DNA of 64,000 bases. It comes from an uncultured Flavobacterium sp. (lineage in GTDB: Bacteria > Bacteroidota > Bacteroidia > Flavobacteriales > Flavobacteriaceae). Location: positions 248,001-312,000 of the forward strand of contig NZ_OX638201.1 in NCBI RefSeq assembly GCF_951805225.1, written 5' to 3'. Below are positions 55,674 to 64,000 of the stretch, in pieces; position 1 is the stretch's first letter; each line of letters opens with the position of its first letter. The position numbers and the translations under genes were made by a program. The notes beneath the pieces were generated by a model. The model searched no databases. It was not told the origin of the DNA and was given only the letters and a program-made list of their open reading frames with translations.

Positions 55674-57086
55674 TTAATTTAGAAGAAATGGTTTTAATTT
55701 TTCTTCCGGAATAAATTCTACACGATAAGGAGGAATTTCAGATTCAAGTGCCCAAAGTAAAACTCCTTTTCTATTGGTTAAAATGGTAATGTGTCTTTTT
55801 GAACAGCAACATAAAATGGTTTCTTTATCAATCATGTAGGCGCTTCCCATTCGATCATTATAAACGTCTCTTGGAAGTTTTATATGGAAATCTAACTTTA
55901 CGGTTTTACCAGTTTCATCTACTTTCAAAGCAAAAACCGATGATTGTTTTACGTCTACACCATTATCAAAAAACATTAAACTTCCTTCAGAATTAATATG
56001 AGCTGCATGTGCTTGGGAGAAATTACTGTCCGGAGACATTTTCATGTTTCCATCTTTTCCTAATTTCCAGATTACTTTTCCTGTTTTTGAATCGACTTTC
56101 CAGATTTGACCGTTGTTATAAAAAGAGATTAGAAAATTTCCATCTTTGTCATAATTAAGACTGTTGGCGTGTGTCCAGTCTTTTTTGTTTTTTAAAATAT
56201 TCTTGTCTTTTAAAGGATCTAAATCATCAAAAACACTCCATTTCCAGATTTTTTTTCCTTTTTTATCCAAAATTAAAATTCCGTCACTATTAATGGTATC
56301 GTTCTTTTTTCCTCCAATAGAAGTTAAATCCATTATTTTTTTATCTACTGTTATAGTGACAATTTCGTTAGCCGATTTTTTAATGATTTCATGGTGAATC
56401 GCTTGTTTTAAATCGCCTTGTCCTTTTTTAATGTGCATTAAAGTATCACCTTGAAGATTGATTTCGAGAATTTCGCTTCCGTAACTTGTTGGTTCGTCAT
56501 TTTTTCCTAAAATAGAAAGTATCGTTTGATCTTTGGTAAAATGTGTTACTTTAAATCCAGTTCCTTCAACAGTGTGATACCATCTTAAATTTCCTTTATA
56601 ATCAACAATATAAGCTACTCCGGGTGTTTCTCTTTTTGCCATAAGCATAAAACCACTTTTGAAGTTTTGCGGTAATAATTCCGGTTTAGGGCAATTTGCT
56701 TTGAATTGTTTTTGTAACCATTCTGGTAATTTTCTTGATTTGAATGTGTACACTTTGCTGGTATTTGTATTTTCTCCCTGAACTGTAACTAACTGATAAC
56801 TATAGTTGGTTTCTGGAGTAATACTACAAAGTACTAAAGAATGCTTAAGACCATTTTTTGATATTGGAGTTTTTATTTTGTTTTTGATTCCCTTTTTATC
56901 AGACCAATATTCGGCATATACCTGAGCATCGTCCTTCGTAGTAACATCGATCTGAATCTTCAATTCGTTGTTGCTATGAGTCCCAATGTTGATATTTGTA
57001 ATAACATTACCCTGATTTTGAGAACAGCTTGCCAATGCAAGAAGTGCCAAAATAAAACTCGATTTTAATACTAATTTTTTGATCAT
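55674..57086 (-). CDS. Arylsulfotransferase (ASST)-like beta-propeller lipoprotein
   Basis: 470 residues with lipobox LASC (Cys21). An N-terminal fibronectin-like domain (about 30-115) precedes a beta-propeller with histidines at the ASST positions: QAIHHEIIKK, KDWTHANSLNYDKDGNFLIS and FSQAHAAHINSEGSLMFFDN. ASST moves sulfate from one phenol to another through a sulfo-histidine. The arginine usually following the second histidine (SSRH) is here SFYNN, so activity may be changed. In this locus it might act on sulfated glycans or simply be a propeller sensor. Confidence 0.78.
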   Translation of the reverse strand: MIKKLVLKSSFILALLALASCSQNQGNVITNINIGTHSNNELKIQIDVTTKDDAQVYAEYWSDKKGIKNKIKTPISKNGLKHSLVLCSITPETNYSYQLVTVQGENTNTSKVYTFKSRKLPEWLQKQFKANCPKPELLPQNFKSGFMLMAKRETPGVAYIVDYKGNLRWYHTVEGTGFKVTHFTKDQTILSILGKNDEPTSYGSEILEINLQGDTLMHIKKGQGDLKQAIHHEIIKKSANEIVTITVDKKIMDLTSIGGKKNDTINSDGILILDKKGKKIWKWSVFDDLDPLKDKNILKNKKDWTHANSLNYDKDGNFLISFYNNGQIWKVDSKTGKVIWKLGKDGNMKMSPDSNFSQAHAAHINSEGSLMFFDNGVDVKQSSVFALKVDETGKTVKLDFHIKLPRDVYNDRMGSAYMIDKETILCCCSKRHITILTNRKGVLLWALESEIPPYRVEFIPEEKLKPFLLN

Positions 57087-57134
57087 CTGAAAGGCTTCTT
57101 TTGTGAAACAGAAAAGTACTTCTTTTGTTTAAAA

Positions 57135-57175
57135 AATCAAGAATAGACAGACAATTTTACTGTCTATTCTTGATT
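57135..57175 (-). terminator. Perfect 16-bp hairpin between susD and the ASST-like gene
   Basis: AATCAAGAATAGACAG (57135-57150) pairs exactly with CTGTCTATTCTTGATT (57160-57175), 10 bp past the susD stop. Such hairpins often cause partial termination or mRNA protection, keeping susCD more expressed than downstream enzyme genes. Confidence 0.8.
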
Positions 57176-57185
57176 GTAATTTTAC

Positions 57186-58697
57186 TTATTGTCTGTCGGC
57201 GTTACTTAAATTAGGGTTAAGATCAACCTGACTTTGTGGATAAGTATAATATTTATTTTGTGGCATTTTGACAAGTGCAGCTTCTCCAACTCTTAAATGA
57301 TAAGCATTTACAAGAACATCATATTTGCCCATTCTGATCAAATCTGCACGACGTTTTCCTTCGTAGAAAAGTTCCCATCCTCTTTCTTGCAAAATTGCAT
57401 CTCTTAGCGAATTCTGATTGTAATCGCTTAAAACCAATTGTTTAGCATGCGATCTTGCTTTAACCTGATTGATAAGGCCAATAGCTTCAGTTGTTGGGCC
57501 GCTGATTTCGTTTAATGCTTCGGCTCTGCTTAATAATACATCAGCATAACGAAGGATATTTACACTATGACCATCATAATAGGTTGTAGTTTCATCATCA
57601 GCATATTTTCTTGTCGAAACGTCTGGCATATAAAATTCTCCAGCTGGTGGTTCAGCTCCTAATGAAGGTGCTTGTTTGTGCAATAAGCCATCTACGCCTA
57701 CAAAATCTGGGAAGAAACATTTCTTTCTATCATCTTCGTCACCAAAAGTGTTGTAGAAATCCCAGTTTACGGTATAATATTGCCATCTGTTTTGAACAAC
57801 CGGGTGATCTATTGGTCCAAAGTGGTTCAATAATTCAGTTCCGTTTGTGTTAGCATCACTCAATGAAGAGAAGATGTTTTCGCTGCACCATTTATTACTT
57901 TCTTTAAACAAACCTAAGTAAGTAGGATAAAGGCTGTATTCACCAAGACTTATTACTTGTTGTGTAAACGTTGCTACTTTTTGCCAATCGTGGCTGCGTA
58001 AGTATAATTTTGCTAATAAAGTAAGTGCAGCACCTTTTGTAGCACGACCAACATCATTAGATCCATAAATTATATTTGCTTTATAATTAACTGGTAAAAC
58101 ATTAGCAATTTCTGTAAGGTCTTTGATAATAAATTCATCAATTTTTTCTACAGATGTTGGTTGTGTTTGTTCCAGATATTTTGGATTTGCCAGATTATCT
58201 TCGGTCATTAAAACAACAGGTCCCCAAGAATCAGTTAAATCCATATAAGCAGATGCTCTTAAAAATTTGGCTTCAGCAATAAACTGTGCTTTTTCAGCAT
58301 CTGAAATCGAAGACATCTTTCCTATATAATAAATAGCAGTATTAGCATTGGAAATTAATTTATACATGGCATTCCAATCTTCTAAAAGTAAACCATTTGT
58401 AGAACTCCATGTTCCCAAAGATAATTGTCCAGGATCTCCACCGTATTGGCAGTGACCCAAATCTGTTGCAATATCAGTTAATGCAAAATGTCGGGTTGCC
58501 CAATAAGAGAAGTTGTCTCCTACAGAAGGTCCTTTTAATCTGCCGTAAATTGAGTTAACTGCAGCAATAGCATCTGATTTTGTTTGATATCCATTCGTCG
58601 TAGTCAAAGTGCTGTATACCGTAGGATCAAGATCCTCATTGCAGGAATATTGTAGACCTGCAGCAAGTAAAAGCAATAATATTGTATATTTTTTCAT
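57186..58697 (-). CDS. SusD/RagB family surface glycan-binding lipoprotein
   Basis: 503 residues with lipobox LQYSC (Cys19). The TPR-based SusD fold shows in LLLEDWNAMYKLISNANTAI, FIAEAKFLRASAYMDLTDSW and, at the end, LSRAEALNEISG with DAILQERGWELFYEGKRRAD. SusD caps the SusC pore and captures the glycan on the cell surface. It follows susC by 31 bp. Substrate specificity cannot be read. Confidence 0.95.
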   Translation of the reverse strand: MKKYTILLLLLAAGLQYSCNEDLDPTVYSTLTTTNGYQTKSDAIAAVNSIYGRLKGPSVGDNFSYWATRHFALTDIATDLGHCQYGGDPGQLSLGTWSSTNGLLLEDWNAMYKLISNANTAIYYIGKMSSISDAEKAQFIAEAKFLRASAYMDLTDSWGPVVLMTEDNLANPKYLEQTQPTSVEKIDEFIIKDLTEIANVLPVNYKANIIYGSNDVGRATKGAALTLLAKLYLRSHDWQKVATFTQQVISLGEYSLYPTYLGLFKESNKWCSENIFSSLSDANTNGTELLNHFGPIDHPVVQNRWQYYTVNWDFYNTFGDEDDRKKCFFPDFVGVDGLLHKQAPSLGAEPPAGEFYMPDVSTRKYADDETTTYYDGHSVNILRYADVLLSRAEALNEISGPTTEAIGLINQVKARSHAKQLVLSDYNQNSLRDAILQERGWELFYEGKRRADLIRMGKYDVLVNAYHLRVGEAALVKMPQNKYYTYPQSQVDLNPNLSNADRQ

Positions 58698-58728
58698 TTT
58701 GATGAATTTAATGTTATTGAAAAAGCTA

Positions 58729-61700
58729 TTAATGAATTGCTATTTTTATTCCTAGTATAAACGTTCTTGAAGCCGGGAAAGAGTTAAAATCAATTCCTCC
58801 ACCAAGATTTTGCGCAGTGGCATTAGCTGTATGTCCATTTATTTCAGGGTCATTTCCAGAATAACCTGTAATTGTCAATAAATTTTGTCCTATAGCATAT
58901 AATCTTATATTATCAATAAACTTCGTAGGTTTTAAGATGCTTTCCGGAATAGAATATCCGATAGATAAATTTTTCAGACGCAAATAAGACGCATCTTCAA
59001 CAAATCTTGAATTTACATAACTTCCGTATGAACTTTTGTAATAACCGTCTCTAGGAATATCTGTGTTTTCGTTTGTACCGGCAACCCAGCGATTCAAAGC
59101 ATCTGTACTAGTTGTAGATTCTCCAACCATTCTGGTCATATTGTAAACTGAATAATCAAGAGCGCCTTGAAAAAAGATATTCACATCAAAATTTCCGAAT
59201 CTAAAATCATTATTGAAACCAACAAGGTAATGCGGTGTAGAATTTCCTAAATAAGTTCTGTCATCAGCTGTAATTTTACCATCTCCGTTTAAATCCTCAT
59301 ATTTAGGATCTCCAGGCTTAGATAAAGGTTGTGGAGCATAAACTTCTCCGGTTTTGATTACTCCGGCATATTTAAATCCGTATAGAACACTCATTTCTTT
59401 TCCTGGTTCTAATCTTGTAAATTCACGACCAGAAACAGTACCACTTGGATTAGAAGTATTATAACTGATTATTTTTACGTTATCAGCAAGTGAAACTACT
59501 TCTTGTTTGTTGTAAGCAACATTTAAAGAGGTTCTCCAATAGAATTTATCATTTTTGAAATTTTCACTTGTTATACCAAGTTCAATTCCTTTATTATCAA
59601 TTGTACCTGAGTTAAGTGTTTGGGTATTGAATCCCCACCATCCTCCAACAGGAACATTTAAAAGTGCATCTGTTGTTCTCTTTTTGTAAACATCAACTGT
59701 AGCAGTAATTCGGTCGTTAAAGAATCCCATATCCAAACCAATATTGGCTTGAGATTGTTGTTCCCATTTTAGATCAGGATTCGATAAATTTTTTGGTTCA
59801 TTACCACCTACAAAAGAGCCGTCAGAAATAGTAACATTCCAAGGAGCAAGATTAGCCATGTATAGATAATCCGGAATTCCGTCATTTCCTGTAATACCAT
59901 AACTTACTCTTAGTTTTAGTTCAGAAAGAGCTTCTAAATTTTGCATAAATGCCTCTTTTGAGATTCTCCATGCAAGTGCTCCTGAAGGGAATCTACCGTA
60001 TTTGTTATTTGGACCAAAACGAGAAGAACCATCTAGTCTATAAGTAAATGAAGCTAAATATCTATCGTCAAAAGAATAACTTAACCTTCCAAAATACGAA
60101 GTAAGTTTTGTTTCTGTTTTCTGAGTTTCAGGTTTCAGGTAAACAGCAGCACTTTCAAGATTGTAATAAGTTAGGATATCATTCGCAAAACCAGAACCAG
60201 AAGCTTTCATTCTTTCATAAGTATCTTTTTGGTTTGATGTTCCAATCATTGTTGTAAAAGAATGCTGCTCTTTAATATTGAATTTATAAGTTAAATATTG
60301 CTCTGTAGTCCATCTAAAATAAGTTTTATTTTCTTCAGATCCCGTACCGTTTAGCGCTGCTCCAGCAACAAGAGTTCTTGGTGTATATTTGCCCTGAATA
60401 TTTTCCTGCCATTCCGCACCAGCTCCAAAATGGTATGTTAAACCTTTGATGATTTCATAATCCATAAACATGTTTCCATTTACTAATCTGTTTATAGAAT
60501 GATCTGTTGGTTCCAGTAAAAGTGCCAAAGCATTATCTTTTCCTTGGTATTTGTAATAAGATCCGTCAGCATTATAAATAGGAATTGCAGGTGGCGCAGT
60601 TTGAATTGAGAACATTGGAGATAAAATATTATCGCCAAAATCACTGTTGTGACCTTCGCTTGCAGCACCATATACATTGGTTCCCACAGTTACTTTGTCA
60701 GTGAATTTTTTATCAGCTCCAATACGAACAGAATATCTTGTAAAATCAGTATTTTCTATTGCTCCGGTTTGTTTCAGATAATTTCCTGATAAGAAAAATT
60801 TAGATGTTTTATCGCTTCCGCTAAAAGTAATTGTTCTGTTTAGTACTTCTCCCGGACGAGTTGCAGCTTCAAACCAATTGGTATTCGCAATAGGAAAACT
60901 TGATGGAAAAACTGCTGGTCTTCCATTTTCAGCCGCAATTGCATTTTGAATAGAAGCGTATTGTTGTCCAGTTACTAAAGATGGTTTTTGAATTATGTTT
61001 TGAAAACCATCTGAAATCTCGCCTTCGATTTGCATTTTACCCAATTTTCCTTTTTTAGTCGTAATCATAATTACTCCATTTCCACCTCTTGAACCGTAAA
61101 TTGCGGTAGAAGCAGCATCTTTAAGAATCTGGATGCTTTCGATATCATTTGGGCTAATAGATGCACCGGTTGCAGTAATAAAACCATCGACTACATATAA
61201 TGGCGCATTTGAAGTTGTAATTGAGTTTCCTCCTCTAATAACAATAGTAGGATTAGTTCCAGGCGCATAGCTATTTTGCTGTACCTGAACTCCGGAAGCA
61301 CGTCCTTGAAGCGCTTGTCCAACATTCGAAACAGTTCCGCCTAAGTTCAAATTGTCTTTTCCAACAGAACTTACAGAACCGGTAAGATCTTTTTTCTTAG
61401 CTTTTCCGTATCCAATTACGATTTCCTCTAATTTTTGTCCTGCCTCTTTCATGACAACTTTCAAAGGATTAGTTCCTATCGCAACTTCCTGATCTTCCAT
61501 ACCAATATAAGTTACGATAAGTTTCGTCGCATTGTCAGGAACTGTAATTGCAAAACTTCCATCAACATCAGTTTGAACACCTTTAGAAGTTCCTTTCACT
61601 ACCACGTTTGCACCAGGTAATGGAAGTCCGTTTTGATCCGTTACATTACCTTTTACCGTTTTTTCAAAAAACAACGCAACATTATTTTTAGGTGATGTAT

Positions 61701-61827
61701 TTATTGATGAAGCAGCAGAAGCCTGAAACGTTAAAGCTAATAAGGAAAGAATTGTGAGTTTAATTTCTTTATTGGATACATTCGAAATCCGAAAATCTCT
61801 TGGCTTTTTTTGAGTTAATAATTTCAT
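58729..61827 (-). CDS. SusC/RagA family TonB-linked outer-membrane transporter
   Basis: 1032 residues. After the signal region, a carboxypeptidase-like beta domain (about 57-140; KGNVTDQNGLPLPGANVVVK) precedes the plug (KKKDLTGSVSSVGKDNLN, then GRASGVQVQQNSYAPGTNPT and DAASTAIYGSRGGNGVIMIT). A large barrel ends in SFPASRTFILGIKIAIH. It imports oligosaccharides with energy from TonB. A leader of about 240 nt separates it from the predicted promoter. First gene of the locus. Confidence 0.96.
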   Translation of the reverse strand: MKLLTQKKPRDFRISNVSNKEIKLTILSLLALTFQASAASSINTSPKNNVALFFEKTVKGNVTDQNGLPLPGANVVVKGTSKGVQTDVDGSFAITVPDNATKLIVTYIGMEDQEVAIGTNPLKVVMKEAGQKLEEIVIGYGKAKKKDLTGSVSSVGKDNLNLGGTVSNVGQALQGRASGVQVQQNSYAPGTNPTIVIRGGNSITTSNAPLYVVDGFITATGASISPNDIESIQILKDAASTAIYGSRGGNGVIMITTKKGKLGKMQIEGEISDGFQNIIQKPSLVTGQQYASIQNAIAAENGRPAVFPSSFPIANTNWFEAATRPGEVLNRTITFSGSDKTSKFFLSGNYLKQTGAIENTDFTRYSVRIGADKKFTDKVTVGTNVYGAASEGHNSDFGDNILSPMFSIQTAPPAIPIYNADGSYYKYQGKDNALALLLEPTDHSINRLVNGNMFMDYEIIKGLTYHFGAGAEWQENIQGKYTPRTLVAGAALNGTGSEENKTYFRWTTEQYLTYKFNIKEQHSFTTMIGTSNQKDTYERMKASGSGFANDILTYYNLESAAVYLKPETQKTETKLTSYFGRLSYSFDDRYLASFTYRLDGSSRFGPNNKYGRFPSGALAWRISKEAFMQNLEALSELKLRVSYGITGNDGIPDYLYMANLAPWNVTISDGSFVGGNEPKNLSNPDLKWEQQSQANIGLDMGFFNDRITATVDVYKKRTTDALLNVPVGGWWGFNTQTLNSGTIDNKGIELGITSENFKNDKFYWRTSLNVAYNKQEVVSLADNVKIISYNTSNPSGTVSGREFTRLEPGKEMSVLYGFKYAGVIKTGEVYAPQPLSKPGDPKYEDLNGDGKITADDRTYLGNSTPHYLVGFNNDFRFGNFDVNIFFQGALDYSVYNMTRMVGESTTSTDALNRWVAGTNENTDIPRDGYYKSSYGSYVNSRFVEDASYLRLKNLSIGYSIPESILKPTKFIDNIRLYAIGQNLLTITGYSGNDPEINGHTANATAQNLGGGIDFNSFPASRTFILGIKIAIH

Positions 61828-62072
61828 ACTAAAATTGGTTTTGGTTAATGATTAATTTGTTTTTTCTTGTTTGTAAGTTTTAGATTTCTTTTTTGATCTT
61901 AAAATTCATTTTGCCTTTTTATTTGGTTTTAAAGTGAGTTGTTTTCTTTTTAAAATAGTCGTTTCATTTTCGCTTTAATAGGGAACGATTTTGTCAACTT
62001 TTATCCCGTTTTTGAGTGGTAAAAACGCTTAAAATTTTCCTTAATTAACTTAGTTTTAAGATTAATACTTGA

Positions 62073-62103
62073 CGAAACTATATATTATATTTTTATAAAA
62101 CAA
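62073..62103 (-). promoter_or_regulatory. Bacteroidota-type promoter of the susCD operon
   Basis: On the minus strand TTG (-33; 62103-62101) is followed after 20 nt by TAGTTTCG (-7; 62080-62073). The block CAAGAAAAAACATAAAAAAT upstream is identical to the copy at 43157. Predicted start near 62066. Confidence 0.72.
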
Positions 62104-62119
62104 GAAAAAACATAAAAAA

Positions 62120-62156
62120 TGTGCTCGAACACACGTAATTTATGTTCTCGAGCACA
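62120..62156. promoter_or_regulatory. Tandem LacI-type operators, copy 2
   Basis: TGTGCTCGAACACA (62120-62133) and TGTTCTCGAGCACA (62143-62156), 23 bp start to start, identical to the sites at 43176-43212. The 9 bases between them are not conserved, which points to the palindromes themselves as the functional part. A LacI-family gene lies about 1.2 kb to the right. Confidence 0.78.
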
Positions 62157-62537
62157 TAAAATTATGCAAAACGTTTTTTTTGACATAAAATCATGTGATT
62201 TTTATAAAATATTTTGGAAATAAAAGCCCTTCTATATTTGAGGTTATTTTATGTCAAATTGTTATTTAGATGAATTATAAATGTAGTTTGTGTAAAATCT
62301 TGTGAAATTCGTAATGACGAGATTGGATTTGTAATAATTAAACAGGCTTTTCTTATGGATTTATTTAACAGAAAAATTGATTTTTGCTTATTTTATTTTA
62401 TTAAAAAACAAGCTACTTTTTCATGAATTTTAAATTATATTAGTCCTTCTGAAAATGTGCTGAAATGAAGAATGCTTTTTTGCACATTTTCGATTTTTCG
62501 GAAATTAAAAAATTAACAAAATTTAAGAGTCAAAATT
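62157..62537. other. Gene-free A/T-rich 381 bp
   Basis: Lies between the susC control region and the CBM9-like gene on the opposite strand. No gene or strong hairpin was seen. It must hold the promoter of the plus-strand gene, but no element can be placed with confidence. Confidence 0.5.
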
Positions 62538-63182
62538 GTGAAAGAATATCAGGTAGTTTTAATCGATAAAAATCAAAAAAGTTCTAATGAAATTTTAGAT
62601 TCTGTGCTATGGAAAAAAGCAAATTGTCTAACTGATTTTTCTTCACCATGGAAAAATAATGCTGTTTCTAAAATAGAATTCAGAGCACTTTGGGATCTTG
62701 AAAATTTCTATTTTAATTTTAGAGTTTTTGACACAGATATTTATTTCGATCAAAAAGACGATAGTTTTGATAGTATTGGAAATTCAGATAGAGTAGAACT
62801 TTTCTTTCGCGCAAATGATTCTTTAAATCCGTATTACTGTCTTGAAATGGATACTGCGGCAAGATTAATGGATTTTGAAGCAAGACCAAACAAAGATTTC
62901 GATTTTAACTGGAAATGGCCTAAAAAGGATATTGATGTAAAAGCTTCAAAAGATGAAACTTCATTTATTGTCGAAGGCCGAATTAGTATTCAATCTTTAG
63001 AAAATTTAAATCTGATTCAGAATAACATAATTGAAGCTGGAGTTTTTAGAGCAAAATTTTCTCTTGCCGAAAATCTACAATACGATGCAACCTGGACTTC
63101 TTGGGTAAATCCAAACACTGAAACGCCAAATTTTCATATCGCTTCTTCTTTCGGGAAATTTATTTTAAGCCCGCAGATTTGA
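62538..63182 (+). CDS. CBM9-like carbohydrate-binding protein without signal peptide
   Basis: 214 residues starting at GTG 62538; an in-frame stop at 62514 rules out a longer start and no ATG fits the N-terminus. The fold is a CBM9/DOMON-type beta sandwich: ILDSVLWKKANCLTDFSSPW, FRALWDLENFYFNFRVFDTD, SDRVELFFRANDSLNPYYCL and a C-terminal TWTSWVNPNTETPNFHIASS. Most relatives are exported, but this has no signal peptide. It is divergent from susC and could bind sugars inside the cell or be a truncated gene. Confidence 0.78.
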   Translation: MKEYQVVLIDKNQKSSNEILDSVLWKKANCLTDFSSPWKNNAVSKIEFRALWDLENFYFNFRVFDTDIYFDQKDDSFDSIGNSDRVELFFRANDSLNPYYCLEMDTAARLMDFEARPNKDFDFNWKWPKKDIDVKASKDETSFIVEGRISIQSLENLNLIQNNIIEAGVFRAKFSLAENLQYDATWTSWVNPNTETPNFHIASSFGKFILSPQI

Positions 63183-63238
63183 CGGATTGAACGGATTTTC
63201 GCGGATTTTTATAATTAAAATTAATCTCGCAAAGTCGC

Positions 63239-63284
63239 AAAGACGCAAAGTTTTTATCGTAGAGGCGCATAGCAGTGCGTCTTT
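63239..63284. repeat. AAAGACGCA / TGCGTCTTT inverted repeat between convergent genes
   Basis: AAAGACGCA (63239-63247) pairs with TGCGTCTTT (63276-63284); GCGCA-TAGCAG-TGCGT lies inside. Preceded by a CGCAAAG triplet. It might act as a weak terminator. Confidence 0.35.
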
Positions 63285-63356
63285 GGTAGTAAAAGTTTTC
63301 TCGTAGAGTTACGAAAAAATAATCTGCCAAATCCACCAAATCCGTGGGCAAAACAG

Positions 63357-64000
63357 TTAAGAAACGTAAAACGTAGCATTCTCGACATTAATAATATCGA
63401 TAGGTAATAATATTGTTTCCGGAATATCTTTGCGGAATAAAAAATGCTCGACTAAAGTACTAACTCCAAGATAAGCTTGTCTTTTTTGATTTTGGTGAAT
63501 TAAAAAGTGAACCAATCCCTGATTTAGGAAGTTTACATTTTTTTCGACTAAATCGTAACCTATAATCGCAATTTTTTTGGTTTTTATCGAAGATAGGATA
63601 GAGGCGATTTGATAAGCTTTTGATGTTGTGATGAAGATTCCTTTCAAATTTGGATTCTCTTCTACAAAAGCTAAAAATTTAGTTTCAACATTTGGGTGTT
63701 TTAGTTTTAGCGTTGTCAGAGAAAAACCGTCAATCTTTTTTTCGTCGAAATAATTTCTAAAACCTTTTTCCTTTTCCTGCATGTGAACCGCATTTTTAAG
63801 GCTCTCGTCAATATGTATAATTGCAATTTGACCGTCAGTCAAAATCAGATTCATTAAACTTGCAGCAACGCGTCCGCTTTTGTATAAATCCTGTCCAACA
63901 AAACTTTTGATAGATTCGCCTTCGATTTGATTATTAAAAGTATTCACCATAATATTCAATTCGTCATATTGTTTTACGATTTCCAAAGTTTCTTTATGAA
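63357..64000 (-). CDS. LacI-family transcription regulator, N-terminus outside window
   Basis: About 214 residues of the C-terminal sugar-binding domain are visible; the frame stays open to the window edge, so the HTH lies beyond. Typical LacI/PBP1 stretches are FVGQDLYKSGRVAASLMNLI, GFRNYFDEKKIDGFSLTTLK, NLKGIFITTSKAYQIASILS and KKIAIIGYDLVEKNVNFLNQ. It senses a sugar and binds a palindrome with central CG. The tandem 14-bp palindromes upstream of both operons of this locus are the natural candidate targets. Confidence 0.88.
   Translation of the reverse strand, partial: HKETLEIVKQYDELNIMVNTFNNQIEGESIKSFVGQDLYKSGRVAASLMNLILTDGQIAIIHIDESLKNAVHMQEKEKGFRNYFDEKKIDGFSLTTLKLKHPNVETKFLAFVEENPNLKGIFITTSKAYQIASILSSIKTKKIAIIGYDLVEKNVNFLNQGLVHFLIHQNQKRQAYLGVSTLVEHFLFRKDIPETILLPIDIINVENATFYVS

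Noticed and set aside
61828..62072. Structured regulatory RNA in the susC leader
   Set aside because: The leader of about 240 nt is A/T-rich and no convincing stem or known riboswitch motif was seen.

Overview
The window reads as chromosomal DNA of a Flavobacterium-like member of the Bacteroidota. The reasons are strongly A/T-rich DNA, a gliding-motility gene (gldI), SusC/SusD outer-membrane glycan uptake proteins, cyclophilin-FKBP fusion isomerases, many small lipoproteins, weak or absent Shine-Dalgarno sites, and promoters of the Bacteroidota TTG-N20-TAnnTTTG type. No tRNA, rRNA, CRISPR array, transposase gene or phage gene was seen.

Layout. 1-2.5 kb: 3' part of a purM-type purine gene, a small conserved protein and a GNAT acetyltransferase. 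2.5-6.6 kb: an accessory patch with a lipoprotein, a secreted protein and a large TIR-STAND-TPR-SEC-C protein that looks like a bacterial NLR-type immune protein. 6.9-10 kb: a GH92 alpha-mannosidase and two small unknowns. 10.3-16 kb: M61 peptidase, sterol-desaturase-like enzyme, small stress membrane protein, aquaporin, DoxX-like protein and EamA transporter. 16-20 kb: two tandem cyclophilin-FKBP isomerases, gldI and a DHH phosphoesterase. 20-30 kb: rhomboid-like protein, CLC-F-like antiporter, Rid protein, cbpM/cbpA, a frameshifted lipoprotein, an MFS transporter and poxB. 31-38 kb: guaA, two LysM proteins and OsmC.

38-64 kb is a polysaccharide-utilisation-type locus on the minus strand. 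Gene order in transcription is susC, susD, arylsulfotransferase-like protein, TsdA-like dihaem cytochrome, a GH123_N-type hydrolase, DUF5107-TPR protein, M60 peptidase and M1 aminopeptidase. A second operon follows with DUF3472 protein, GH109 and GH35. The two operons start from matching promoters, each with the same pair of 14-bp LacI-type palindromes upstream. A LacI-family regulator gene runs off the right edge. The enzyme set (alpha-GalNAc-ase, beta-galactosidase, possible GalNAc hydrolase, M60 glycopeptidase, aminopeptidase) suggests O-glycosylated protein such as mucin as the substrate. That is inference.

Intergenic DNA is unusually rich in inverted repeats. The most striking are REP/BIME-like composites made of two kinds of short hairpin flanking a conserved ATTGGTAG/CTACCAAT core. 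Further families are triplicate terminator-like hairpins, a split palindrome with variable centre, perfect 25-29 bp inverted repeats and degenerate CTAAGTT-type heptad tracts.
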